A stretch of DNA of 64,000 bases from Marinobacter subterrani (GTDB lineage Bacteria; Pseudomonadota; Gammaproteobacteria; Pseudomonadales; Oleiphilaceae), in NCBI RefSeq assembly GCF_001045555.1, contig NZ_LFBU01000002.1, positions 744,001 through 808,000 on the forward strand. The letters run 5' to 3'. The notes beneath the pieces were generated by a model. It searched no databases, was not told where the DNA came from, and saw only the letters and a list, made by a program, of their open reading frames with translations. The first letter of the stretch is position 1; each line of letters begins with the position of its first letter. Positions 56,034-64,000 of the stretch are shown one piece after another. A program made the translations under genes and the position numbers.

Positions 56034-58940
56034 ATGTCCGAGCCATGGCACAGCCTTCCGAAACCATTAGCCGAGGATGTGGCAGCCTGCTGGCAATCGG
56101 TCTTTCCAGACGACGTTCCGCAATGGCTGATCTGCGCGCCGGAGATGACTGAGTCCGTGGTGGCCGATGCGCTGTCCCGCAGCCTGTTCCTGCGCCAGAC
56201 GTTAGAGCGCCACGCAGAGCAGGTGCAGGCCCTGCTTGAGTCGCGATTGCTTACCGAGCCAACAACCCCTGAGTATCTGAAGAGTCGCTGGCAGGCGTAT
56301 CTGGCCGAAGTCGATGGCGAAGCCGCGCTGCATTCGGCATTGCGCCGTTTCCGTCGGGAATCCCAGTTCCGCATGATCTGGCGGGATCTGCTGCGCTGGG
56401 CGGATCTGGCCGAGACCATGGCAGCGACCAGCGCCTTTGCCGAAATATGCATCGATGGCGCCCTGGACTGGCTTTATGAGGATTCCTGTGAACAGTATGG
56501 CACGCCCAGGGGCGCGGACCCGGTAACCGGTAACGAGGTGGACCAGAAAATGGTCGTACTCGGGATGGGCAAACTCGGTGGCCGTGAGCTGAACGTCTCG
56601 TCGGATATCGACCTGATCTTTGCCTTCCCGAGCAAGGGGGAGACCCAGGGTGGGCGGCGCTCCATGGACAACCAGCAGTTTTTCGTTCGCCTGGGGCAGC
56701 GACTGATTCAGGCCCTGGACCAGATTACCGCCGATGGCTTTGTGTTCCGGGTGGATATGCGCCTTCGCCCCTATGGTCAAAGCGGCGCCCTGGCGCTGAG
56801 TTTTGCGGCGCTCGAAACCTACTATCAGGACCAGGGGCGGGACTGGGAGCGCTACGCCATGGTCAAGGCCCGGGTGGTGGCTGGCGACCAGAGGACTGGG
56901 CAGGTGCTGATGGACAGCCTGCGACCGTTTGTCTACCGCAAGTACATTGATTTCAGTGCCTTTGAATCCCTGCGCAGCATGAAAGCCATGATCAGCCGCG
57001 AAGTTCGGCGCAAGGGGCTGGAAAATAACATCAAGCTGGGCAGCGGCGGCATCCGGGAGATCGAGTTTGTGGTCCAGGCATTCCAGCTGATCCGTGGCGG
57101 CCGGGACCGGGAGCTCCAGCAGCGTGAGTTGCTGGTGATACTGAAGGAACTCGAGGCCCTGGAGTTATTGCCATCGCCGGTGGTCACGGAGCTCCGGGAG
57201 GCCTATGTGTTCCTGCGTAATCTGGAGCACGCTCTCCAGGGCATGGAAGACAAGCAGACCCAGTTGTTGCCGGAGGACGAGCTCTCCCGGGCCCGGGTGG
57301 CCATGATCATGGGGTTTGATCACTGGCAGGCCTGTGAGGAGGCGCTCCGGGAACATCGGGAGCGCGTTGCCACTCACTTTGCCAATATCATTGCCACGGA
57401 GGAGGGCGAGGACGAGGGCCCGGCATCGCTGGATGAAGGCTGGTTCGAGCTCTGGCTGGCGGAGATGGACGAAAGCGCCGCCGTGGACTGGCTGAGTTCC
57501 CGGGGTTTCGAGAATCCGGAGGCGAGCCATGCCGAGCTTGTCGAGTTGCGGGAAAGCCGCACCGCCCAGACACTGCAGACGCAGGGCCGGAAACGGCTGA
57601 ACCAGTTCATGCCGATGCTGCTGGAGGCGCTCACTCAGGTCAGCAATCCCTCGGAGACGCTGAGCCGGGTGTTGCAACTGGTCGAGGCGATTTTGCGCCG
57701 CACCGCCTACATGGTGTTGCTGCTGGAAAACCCGGGCGCCTGTACCCAGCTGGTCCGGCTGTGCAGTGATAGCCCCTGGATCGCCCGGCAGCTCGCCGAA
57801 ACGCCGCTGCTGCTGGATGAGCTGCTGAATGCGGAGAGTTTGTACAGTCCGCCGGCAAAAGCCGAGCTGCAGGATGATTTGCGGCAGCAGATGTTGAGGA
57901 TTCCCTTTGAAGATCTGGAAGAGCAGATGGAATCCCTGCGTCACTTCAAGAAGGCCCACATCCTTCGGGTCGCCGCCTCGGAACTGAAGGGCACCTTGCC
58001 ACTGATGAAGGTGAGCGACTACCTGACCTGGATCGCCGAGGTGGTGCTGGACCATGTGGTGGATGTGGCCTTTGCCAATCTCGTCGGTCGCCATGGGCAT
58101 CCACAGAGGGCGGATGGCTCCGCCTGCGAGACGGATTTTGCCATCATTGGCTATGGCAAACTGGGAGGTATCGAGCTGGGTTATACCTCTGATCTGGATC
58201 TGGTGTTCGTACACAACGCTGATCCGGAGCTGACTACCGATGGCGAGAAACCCATTGATAACGCGGTGTTCTACACCCGGCTGGGCCAGCGAATCGTGCA
58301 TATTCTCAATACCCAGACGCCGTCCGGCCAGCTGTACGAAGTGGATATGCGCTTGCGGCCCTCGGGTAATTCCGGGCTGCTGGTGAGCACGCTGCAGGCT
58401 TTTGAAAAGTATCAGCGTGAAGATGCCTGGACCTGGGAGCACCAGGCCCTGGCCCGGGCCCGCGGTGTGGCCGGCTGCAGTGAAACCCTTGAAGGGTTTG
58501 AATCCATCCGCCACGACATCCTGTGTCAGCAACGGGATCGGGACAAGCTCCGCCAGGATGTGGTTGGGATGCGCGAGAAAATGCGGGCCAGCCTGGGCAC
58601 CCCGGAAAGCCGGCAGGCCGACGTGTTCCACATCAAGCACGACACCGGCGGTATCATCGATATCGAATTTATTGTGCAGTATCTGATGCTGGCGTGGTGT
58701 TCCGAGCACCCCGAACTGACCCAGTGGTCCGATAACATCCGGCAGATGGAAGAGTTGGGCAGAGCCGGTGTGATGGCGGTAGAAGACGCGGAAAAACTGC
58801 GAGAAACCTTCATCGCCCTGCGCTCCACCATTCACCGGCGGGCACTCCAGAATCTCAATAGCCAGGTGGAGGGAAGTGCCTTCCCAGGGGAGCGTGACTA
58901 CATCCGTGCCATGTGGAAAAAAGTCATGATTGATGCCTAA
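56034..58940 (+). CDS. glnE: Glutamine synthetase adenylyltransferase/deadenylase
   Basis: Bifunctional enzyme that adenylylates GlnA to inactivate it and removes AMP to reactivate it, controlled by GlnB and glutamine. The 968-residue protein has two nucleotidyltransferase domains, each with an Asp-x-Asp metal site: NVSSDIDLIFAF (about residue 185, deadenylylase half) and GYTSDLDLVFVH (about 718, adenylylase half), plus helical regulatory domains. ATG 56034 (MSEPWHSLPKPLAEDV) gives normal length; the open frame upstream to 55926 is not conserved. It lies 156 bp after ygiF. Confidence 0.97.
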   Translation: MSEPWHSLPKPLAEDVAACWQSVFPDDVPQWLICAPEMTESVVADALSRSLFLRQTLERHAEQVQALLESRLLTEPTTPEYLKSRWQAYLAEVDGEAALHSALRRFRRESQFRMIWRDLLRWADLAETMAATSAFAEICIDGALDWLYEDSCEQYGTPRGADPVTGNEVDQKMVVLGMGKLGGRELNVSSDIDLIFAFPSKGETQGGRRSMDNQQFFVRLGQRLIQALDQITADGFVFRVDMRLRPYGQSGALALSFAALETYYQDQGRDWERYAMVKARVVAGDQRTGQVLMDSLRPFVYRKYIDFSAFESLRSMKAMISREVRRKGLENNIKLGSGGIREIEFVVQAFQLIRGGRDRELQQRELLVILKELEALELLPSPVVTELREAYVFLRNLEHALQGMEDKQTQLLPEDELSRARVAMIMGFDHWQACEEALREHRERVATHFANIIATEEGEDEGPASLDEGWFELWLAEMDESAAVDWLSSRGFENPEASHAELVELRESRTAQTLQTQGRKRLNQFMPMLLEALTQVSNPSETLSRVLQLVEAILRRTAYMVLLLENPGACTQLVRLCSDSPWIARQLAETPLLLDELLNAESLYSPPAKAELQDDLRQQMLRIPFEDLEEQMESLRHFKKAHILRVAASELKGTLPLMKVSDYLTWIAEVVLDHVVDVAFANLVGRHGHPQRADGSACETDFAIIGYGKLGGIELGYTSDLDLVFVHNADPELTTDGEKPIDNAVFYTRLGQRIVHILNTQTPSGQLYEVDMRLRPSGNSGLLVSTLQAFEKYQREDAWTWEHQALARARGVAGCSETLEGFESIRHDILCQQRDRDKLRQDVVGMREKMRASLGTPESRQADVFHIKHDTGGIIDIEFIVQYLMLAWCSEHPELTQWSDNIRQMEELGRAGVMAVEDAEKLRETFIALRSTIHRRALQNLNSQVEGSAFPGERDYIRAMWKKVMIDA

Positions 58941-58967
58941 GGCAAATTCAATTCCGGCAGATTTTCC

Positions 58968-58976
58968 TGCTAGAAT
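58968..58976 (+). promoter_or_regulatory. Extended -10 promoter of ilvE
   Basis: TGC followed by TAGAAT (58971-58976) fits the extended -10 class. A weak TTCAAT stands at about the -35 position. It lies 40 bp before the ilvE start, so ilvE is probably transcribed separately from glnE. Confidence 0.6.
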
Positions 58977-59016
58977 GCCCTTTCCCCGAAAACTGCTTTT
59001 TTAGGAGCAACGAAGA

Positions 59017-59940
59017 ATGTCGATGGCTGATCGCGATGGCGTTATCTGGCTGGATGGTGAAATGGTTCCCTGGCGGGAAGCCAAGACCCACGTGCTGACT
59101 CACACCCTGCATTACGGCCTGGGCTGTTTTGAAGGTGTGCGGGCCTACAACACCTCGAATGGTCCGGCTATCTTCCGCCTGAAAGAGCACACCGATCGCC
59201 TGTTCCGTTCCGCCCACATCCTGAACATGAAAATGCCGTTCAGCAAGGACGAGCTGAACGAGGCCCAGCGTGCGGCGGTACGTGAAAACAATCTGGACGA
59301 AGCCTACCTCCGTCCGATGGCGTTTCTCGGTTCCGAGGGTATGGGCCTGCGTGCCGATAACCTCAAAGTGCACGTCATGGTTGCCGCCTGGAGTTGGCCG
59401 TCCTATATGTCGCCGGAAGCCAAGGAGATGGGGATCAAGGTGCGCACGTCTTCCTACACCCGTCACCATGTCAACATCACCATGTGTAAGGCCAAGGCCA
59501 ACGGCAACTACATCAACTCGATGCTGGCGCTGAACGAAGCCATCTCCGGTGGTGCCGAGGAAGCCCTGCTGCTGGATAACGAGGGTTACGTGGCCGAAGG
59601 TTCGGGCGAGAACATCTTCATTGTTCGAGACGGCGTGCTGCATACCCCGGAGCTTACCTCCTGCCTGGAGGGAATCACCCGTGCCACGATCATGGACTTT
59701 GCCAAAGACCTTGGCCTGCAGGTAAAAGAGCGCCGCATCACCCGTGATGAAGTTTATGTCGCTGAAGAAGCCTTCTTCACCGGCACTGCCGCGGAAGTGC
59801 TCCCGATCCGTGAGCTGGATGGCCGAATCATTGGTGCCGGCAAGCGCGGCCCGGTAACGGAGAAGCTCCAGGCCATGTACTTCGATGCCGTGAAGGGTAA
59901 GCTGCCCGAGCACAGCAGCTGGCTGACGCCGGTCCGGTAA
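59017..59940 (+). CDS. ilvE: Branched-chain amino acid aminotransferase
   Basis: PLP enzyme of fold type IV that makes valine, leucine and isoleucine from their 2-oxo acids using glutamate. The 307-residue product contains HTLHYGLGCFEGVRAY, the PLP lysine in KAKANGNYINS, and EGSGENIFIV plus GITRATI near the cofactor phosphate. AGGAG precedes ATG 59017. D-amino-acid aminotransferase belongs to the same fold, but length and the GVRAY segment favour IlvE. The kdkA-like gene starts 7 bp after the stop. Confidence 0.96.
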   Translation: MSMADRDGVIWLDGEMVPWREAKTHVLTHTLHYGLGCFEGVRAYNTSNGPAIFRLKEHTDRLFRSAHILNMKMPFSKDELNEAQRAAVRENNLDEAYLRPMAFLGSEGMGLRADNLKVHVMVAAWSWPSYMSPEAKEMGIKVRTSSYTRHHVNITMCKAKANGNYINSMLALNEAISGGAEEALLLDNEGYVAEGSGENIFIVRDGVLHTPELTSCLEGITRATIMDFAKDLGLQVKERRITRDEVYVAEEAFFTGTAAEVLPIRELDGRIIGAGKRGPVTEKLQAMYFDAVKGKLPEHSSWLTPVR

Positions 59941-59947
59941 AACCCCC

Positions 59948-60664
59948 GTGGGGGATCGATACCGAAGGCAGGTCGGGGCCACAGGCGGTTATCTTGTGGC
60001 CCATTCGTTTCAGGAACGGTTCCGGGAGGCTTGGTTTGATCCCGGATTCTGGGGTCGCCTTGCCATACCGGTAGACAAAGGCGGGCGGGGTTCGACCTGG
60101 TTTGTCCGATCCGGCCCCGACGACCATCTGGTGCTCAGGCACTTCTGTCGGGGAGGTCTTCCCGGTCGCCTTGTTCGTCGTCGCTACGTCTTCGCCGGGA
60201 CTGATTCAGTGAGATCCTTCGCTGAATTTCACCTTCTTGATGCACTCGGGCGTATGGGGCTTCCCGTTCCCGAGCCGGTCGCTGCCGGCTTCTGGCGCTA
60301 CACTCCGTTGTTTTACCAGGCCTCGATCATTATCCGCAGAATTCCGGGCGCCAAACCTCTGGCTGAATTCGCCAGCGAAGCGAGTCTTGATGCCTGGCGG
60401 GCAGCGGGTGCCTGCGTCTGCCGTTTTCACAAGGCGGGCGTTTATCACGCTGACCTGAACCTGATGAATATTCTGGTGAGTGATCAGGTGTATCTGATTG
60501 ACTTTGACCGCGGAAAAATAATGCCTGCGGGCAACAGCGGTGACTGGCAGGCAGCCAATATTCGCCGCCTTGAGCGTTCTTTGAACAAGTGCTTGGCCAA
60601 TCTGGACGCCGGCCTCAGAGCAAGGCTTTGGGGGGCGTTCCTGGAGGGTTATCGGGCGCCCTGA
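59948..60664 (+). CDS. kdkA: 3-deoxy-D-manno-octulosonic acid kinase
   Basis: Lipopolysaccharide kinase that phosphorylates Kdo at position 4 on lipid A-Kdo in the cytoplasm. The 238-residue product matches the 241-residue Haemophilus KdkA layout: KGGRGSTWFV, HFCRGGLPGRL, SFAEFHLLDALGRMGLPVPEPVAA, the catalytic loop GVYHADLNLMNILV and metal motif LIDFDRG. The start is GTG 59948, which lies inside a CCCCC-GT-GGGGG palindrome without a clear ribosome-binding site; GTG 59996 is an alternative but would remove the conserved N-terminus. It ends directly against the convergent acyltransferase gene. Confidence 0.9.
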   Translation: MGDRYRRQVGATGGYLVAHSFQERFREAWFDPGFWGRLAIPVDKGGRGSTWFVRSGPDDHLVLRHFCRGGLPGRLVRRRYVFAGTDSVRSFAEFHLLDALGRMGLPVPEPVAAGFWRYTPLFYQASIIIRRIPGAKPLAEFASEASLDAWRAAGACVCRFHKAGVYHADLNLMNILVSDQVYLIDFDRGKIMPAGNSGDWQAANIRRLERSLNKCLANLDAGLRARLWGAFLEGYRAP

Positions 60665-61543
60665 TCAGTAGACAGGGTTGTGGCCCGGCGCTGTTCTGCG
60701 GAAGCGCTTATACTCCCACTGATACTGTGCCGGAACCTCGACGATGCATTTCTCCACCGAGCGATTGAGGGCAGTGAGGGATTCGGTCATGTCCCGTGAT
60801 TCCATGCCCGGCTCCACTTCTTTGATGACCATCTTGAAGCCCCGCCCATCGGGAAGTCGCTGTGCGTAGGTAATCAGTGGCTTGGCGCCGGTCTTCTGGA
60901 TCAGTTTGGATGCCAGTGTCATGGTGACGGCGGGAATACCGAAAAAGGGCGCGAACTCGCCACTTTCCTGTCTTGGTGTCTGGTCCGGCAGAATGCCAAC
61001 CACGCCACCTTCTTTGAGAATGCCGAACAGGCGCATGATGCCGCGACGGTCCGTCGCCACCAGCTCGGAGCCGCTGCGACTGCGGACCTTTTTCATGTAA
61101 TCCTCAAAACCTGGCTGATTGGGCGGGCTGTAAAGCGCTGCCATTCTGTACCGGGAGGCAAAGAACAATCCGGAGAGTTCCCAGTTCCCAAGGTGGGGCG
61201 CCAGCAATAACAGGCCTCGCTTGCCCTCTTTATACTCTTCCAGCAGGTGTTCACCCTCTATTTCCCGAATCAGCCCGAGGCATCGTTCAATCGGCCATTC
61301 CCACATCAGCGGGATCTCGAGAGCTGTGGCGGCGGTCTCGCGGAGACTGTCGCGCCCGAAGCTTTCGATGTCTCTGTCATTCAGATCGGGGTAGCACGCC
61401 CTCAGATTTTTGCGGGTGGTTTCGACCGAGCGACCATCGAGCCGCCATGCGACGGAGCCCAAAAAGCGGCCCAGCCGTTGGGCATTTTTCAGGCTGAGAA
61501 GCGATAAGAGACGAAAAACCAGCTTTATGAGCTTACCGGTCAC
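60665..61543 (-). CDS. Lipid A acyltransferase (LpxL/HtrB family)
   Basis: Inner-membrane enzyme that adds a secondary acyl chain to Kdo-lipid A or a related precursor. The 292-residue product has an N-terminal hydrophobic anchor, the catalytic motif HLGNWEL (H-x4-E), and the following RSRSGSELVATDRRGIMRL and GGVVGILPDQ segments of the family. LpxL, LpxM and LpxP cannot be told apart here. Its stop is back to back with the kdkA stop (TGATCA). Divergent from the following glycosyltransferase genes. Consistent with a small lipopolysaccharide gene group. Confidence 0.92.
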   Translation of the reverse strand: MTGKLIKLVFRLLSLLSLKNAQRLGRFLGSVAWRLDGRSVETTRKNLRACYPDLNDRDIESFGRDSLRETAATALEIPLMWEWPIERCLGLIREIEGEHLLEEYKEGKRGLLLLAPHLGNWELSGLFFASRYRMAALYSPPNQPGFEDYMKKVRSRSGSELVATDRRGIMRLFGILKEGGVVGILPDQTPRQESGEFAPFFGIPAVTMTLASKLIQKTGAKPLITYAQRLPDGRGFKMVIKEVEPGMESRDMTESLTALNRSVEKCIVEVPAQYQWEYKRFRRTAPGHNPVY

Positions 61544-61656
61544 AATATTTTCCCGTCAGGAGTTTGCAGGGCGAAAAAAGTACCATTGTCGCCAGGGGGG
61601 CACAAGTTGCGCGGGCGTTGGTTAGGGTCGGCGCGACTGTTTTTGCTGCCTCTGCG

Positions 61657-61665
61657 TGATAGAAT
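61657..61665 (+). promoter_or_regulatory. Extended -10 promoter before the glycosyltransferase genes
   Basis: TGA followed by TAGAAT (61660-61665) fits the TGnTATAAT class, 75 bp before the ATG at 61741 in the divergent gap with the acyltransferase. No good -35 is visible. Confidence 0.5.
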
Positions 61666-61740
61666 TCCGCAACTTTTGAGGGGGCGCGCTCGAACAGAAG
61701 GAAAGCGCGCGGCAATCCAGTGTGCATTGGGCAACGAGTT

Positions 61741-62640
61741 ATGTGGGATCAGGTAACACTGGCGTTTTTCCGGTTTGCAGCAGGCGGCTGGATTCCCGCG
61801 CGCTGGTTCGAGCCCGGTCTGCCTGCTGAAACGGAGCGGGCTGCGCGAACCGGGCATCTGAAGCTGGAAGTTGTCAGCCACTGCTGGAACTACGGCCATT
61901 TCCTCGTTTATCAGCTCAGCTCCCTGGTTCTGTTTCCGCCCAAAAAGCTCGATGTCACCATGACGGTGTTCTACAGCCCTGAGGATGAAAAAACCTCGGA
62001 GCTTCTGGTCTGGTTTGGCCGACAGTCGGTGCCCGGCGTCACCTGGAACTGGCAACCGGTCCGAAAACAGGAACTGTTTCGCCGAGGCATCGGTCGAAAT
62101 CGGGCTGCGTTGGCGACCAGGGCCGATTGGGTCTGGTTTACCGACTGTGACCTGATGTTCCGGGAGAATTGCCTCGATACGCTCGCAGAGGTTCTTCAGG
62201 GCCGTCGGGATGCACTGCTGTTTCCTGAAGAGGAACGAACCACTGATTTGCTGGCGGAGGATAATCCGATGCTTCGCGCCGGCGCCAGTGAGCCTCAGGT
62301 TCTGGACATCGACACCACGACTTTCACCACACGAAAGATTGCAAAGGCAACCGGTCCGCTGCAGATTGCTCACGGCGATGTGTGTCGCGCTGTGGGTTAT
62401 TGCCGGAACATCGCGCTCTATCAGAAGCCTGTGGAGAGTTTTGCGAAGTGCCATGAAGATCGGGCTTTTCGCTGGTTATTGCGGAGCCAGGGCCAGCCCA
62501 TTGAAGTGCCGGGCGTTTACCGCATACGCCACATCGCCAAGGGCCGATACACCGGCAGCGAAACCCGGAGCAAGTTCCGGACATGGTTGCGGGTCTGGCA
62601 GTCGCGGTGGCGGGATTGGCGGCAGGGTAGATCCTCATGA
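61741..62640 (+). CDS. Putative glycosyltransferase (GT-A-like)
   Basis: Product of 299 residues from ATG 61741; a GTG at 61720 would add seven residues, and neither has a strong ribosome-binding site. The segment DWVWFTDCDLMFREN carries a D-x-D motif after a hydrophobic strand, as in GT-A sugar transferases that bind nucleotide sugars with a metal ion. An early SHCWNYGHFLVYQLSSL segment resembles the start of such a fold. A conserved late region (GDVCRAVGYCRNI, HEDRAFRWLL) may bind the acceptor. The donor and acceptor are unknown. It overlaps the next gene by four bases. Confidence 0.7.
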   Translation: MWDQVTLAFFRFAAGGWIPARWFEPGLPAETERAARTGHLKLEVVSHCWNYGHFLVYQLSSLVLFPPKKLDVTMTVFYSPEDEKTSELLVWFGRQSVPGVTWNWQPVRKQELFRRGIGRNRAALATRADWVWFTDCDLMFRENCLDTLAEVLQGRRDALLFPEEERTTDLLAEDNPMLRAGASEPQVLDIDTTTFTTRKIAKATGPLQIAHGDVCRAVGYCRNIALYQKPVESFAKCHEDRAFRWLLRSQGQPIEVPGVYRIRHIAKGRYTGSETRSKFRTWLRVWQSRWRDWRQGRSS

Positions 62641-63608
62641 GTTCCGCGCCGCGTATCGCTTTCATTACGCCTACCTGGGCCGGCGACCTGGAGCACTTCC
62701 GGGTAATGCGGCGCTCTTTCGAGCAGTCACCGCTGGCCGGCTTTGATCACTATGTGGTTGTTCAGGACGAAGATCTCTCCCTGTTCGAGGCGTTTCGCAA
62801 TCGCCCAGGCCTGAAGCTGCTTTCCACCCGGGATGTCTTGCCGGCAGAAGTTGAGTACCGGCGGGCAAGGGCACGAAAACTCTCGGAGCGTTTTGGCCGG
62901 GATTTCACCCGGATTTGCGGCAGCTTGAAGCGATTGTTTTCCTGGCCGTTGTGGCCCGCCTACACCGGTTGGCATACGCAGCAACTTTGCAAATTCAAAC
63001 TCGCCAGTGAGCTGGATGCCGATACCGCAGTCATACTGGACTCAGATGTGGTTGTCACACCTGCTGCCGGCGCCGGGGATTTCCTGGGCGCTTCAGGTGT
63101 TGTGTGTTTCGCAACCTGGAGCCGTCGAGCCGATCTTGGGGGCAAGGTAAAAAACTGGGTGGTTGAATCCGAATGGCTGGCAGGCGCAAGCGAGCCTGCA
63201 GACCCCGTCAACGTGTATTTTGATACCCCCTTCGTGCTCGATCGGGAGCTCCTTGCCTCGGCTATGGCCGATCTTGGAAATAGGACTGGCAGAGACTGGT
63301 GGTCTGCTCTGCTGGAGCGTCCCCCTCGCAGGTGGTCCGAATTCGGTTTTTATAAAGCCTACCTGACGCACAGAGTTCCTGCGGCCGCTGTTGATTGGCG
63401 TGAGCCTCCGTTCTTTCGTTACGTCTACGACACCAGTAACCCCCAGCGTGTCATCGACACGGTGTGCGAAATGATGGAGGATCCCGCTGTTCACTATGTC
63501 ACCATTCATTCTCAGGCGAGTGGCCGGGAAAACTGGGATCCGCAGGCTTATCTCAAGCCGCTCCTTTCATTGATCAATCGTGGTGACTTCCGAAACAGCT
63601 GCCGCTGA
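62637..63608 (+). CDS. DUF6492-family glycosyltransferase-like protein
   Basis: Product of 323 residues. It opens with RIAFITPTWAGDLEHFRVMRRSFEQS, followed by HYVVVQDEDLSLF and the strand-loop AVILDSDVVVTP with a D-x-D-type motif (DSDV), and a late HYVTIHSQ segment. This is the pattern of DUF6492 proteins, which belong to the GT-A-like clan and often sit in polysaccharide clusters. Activity is inferred. It is coupled to the preceding gene by an ATGA overlap and is followed after 33 bp by another glycosyltransferase. Confidence 0.72.
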   Translation: MSSAPRIAFITPTWAGDLEHFRVMRRSFEQSPLAGFDHYVVVQDEDLSLFEAFRNRPGLKLLSTRDVLPAEVEYRRARARKLSERFGRDFTRICGSLKRLFSWPLWPAYTGWHTQQLCKFKLASELDADTAVILDSDVVVTPAAGAGDFLGASGVVCFATWSRRADLGGKVKNWVVESEWLAGASEPADPVNVYFDTPFVLDRELLASAMADLGNRTGRDWWSALLERPPRRWSEFGFYKAYLTHRVPAAAVDWREPPFFRYVYDTSNPQRVIDTVCEMMEDPAVHYVTIHSQASGRENWDPQAYLKPLLSLINRGDFRNSCR

Positions 63609-63641
63609 CTTTACTGAAGACAATGGAGACAAGCTGTAGGC

Positions 63642-64000
63642 ATGACGATCCTGACGGTCTGTATTTTCTCGTTCAATCGGGGCAGATACCTTCGCAACTG
63701 CGTGGAGTCAATTCGCACCTGTATCCCTGAGGCTGATATCGTCATCTTTGATGACAACAGCGACGATCCGGAGACCCTCGCCTATCTCGAAGAGGCCGCC
63801 GTCAGTTGCCGCATCGTGGAGCCCGGAGAAATCGGCACCATCAAACATGGCGGGCTCTACCACAACATGAATGCTGCGCTGGACCTGCTCAGGGATCGGT
63901 CATTACTGTGTTTTCTGCAGGACGACACGCAGCTGGTGCGTCCCGTTTCTTACTCTGAAATGAATGAGATGGACGAGCTGCTTGATCGAACTCCCGGGCC
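63642..64000 (+). CDS. Family 2 glycosyltransferase (3' end missing)
   Basis: The frame is open from ATG 63642 to the window edge, giving 119 complete codons. It begins MTILTVCIFSFNRGRYLRNC, the N-terminal strand of GT2 enzymes, followed by DIVIFDDNSDDPETLAYL with the nucleotide-binding acidic pair, and LLCFLQDDTQLV with the D-x-D-type metal site. The rest of the gene lies to the right. With the two preceding genes it forms a surface-glycan group. Confidence 0.82.
   Translation, partial: MTILTVCIFSFNRGRYLRNCVESIRTCIPEADIVIFDDNSDDPETLAYLEEAAVSCRIVEPGEIGTIKHGGLYHNMNAALDLLRDRSLLCFLQDDTQLVRPVSYSEMNEMDELLDRTPG

Noticed and set aside
59996..60664. Later GTG start for the Kdo kinase
   Set aside because: It would remove the N-terminal segment GGYLVAH that aligns with the beginning of known KdkA proteins; kept only as an alternative.

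Overview
The window reads as a chromosome segment of a marine gammaproteobacterium, most likely Marinobacter or a close relative. This is an inference from protein similarity, the gene order uvrA / YajR-type transporter / ssb / msh, the glnA-DUF4124-ntrBC order, and moderately GC-rich codon use. No phage, plasmid, transposase, CRISPR array, tRNA or rRNA gene was seen. It is largely core genome, with a complete pilus locus in the middle and a surface-polysaccharide edge on the right.

Positions 1-21.3 kb hold the 3' part of rpoC and then the str (rpsL-rpsG-fusA-tuf), S10 (rpsJ to rpsQ), spc (rplN to rpmJ, with secY) and alpha (rpsM-rpsK-rpsD-rpoA-rplQ) clusters in classical order. Strong sigma70-type promoters can be read ahead of str, S10 and alpha. 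Intrinsic terminators follow tuf and rplQ. Several intercistronic hairpins are candidates for r-protein feedback sites.

Positions 21.4-26.4 kb hold uvrA (minus strand), a yajR-type MFS transporter and ssb. Positions 26.6-44.4 kb form one long, tightly overlapped MSHA type IV pilus operon: mshI, a PilN-like gene, mshJ, K, L, M, N, E, G, F, B, A, C, D, O, P, Q. It encodes the alignment subcomplex, secretin, AAA+ ATPases, an extension ATPase with a c-di-GMP-binding MshEN domain, the platform protein, major and minor prepilins and a 1540-residue modular MshQ. A REPIN-like element sits exactly between the major pilin gene and the minor pilin genes.

Positions 44.4-49.7 kb hold the nitrogen-control block on the minus strand (glnA, a DUF4124 protein, ntrB, ntrC). 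It has a readable sigma54 promoter and two upstream NtrC sites before glnA, and another NtrC site before ntrB. glnE, which encodes the adenylyltransferase acting on glutamine synthetase, lies at 56-58.9 kb behind a YgiF-type CYTH gene. Between them are typA, a proline iminopeptidase, dtd and a porin. The right end holds ilvE, a Kdo kinase (kdkA-like), a lipid A acyltransferase and three glycosyltransferase-type genes, the last cut by the window edge; together these point to lipopolysaccharide or other envelope glycan synthesis.

The most unusual pattern is a family of 29-30 bp palindromes (GGGGTCAGATGA ... TCATCTGACCCC), five copies at three gene ends, two of them as inverted pairs. A second, unrelated REP-type doublet lies behind mshA. 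No obviously new enzymatic or defence system was found.
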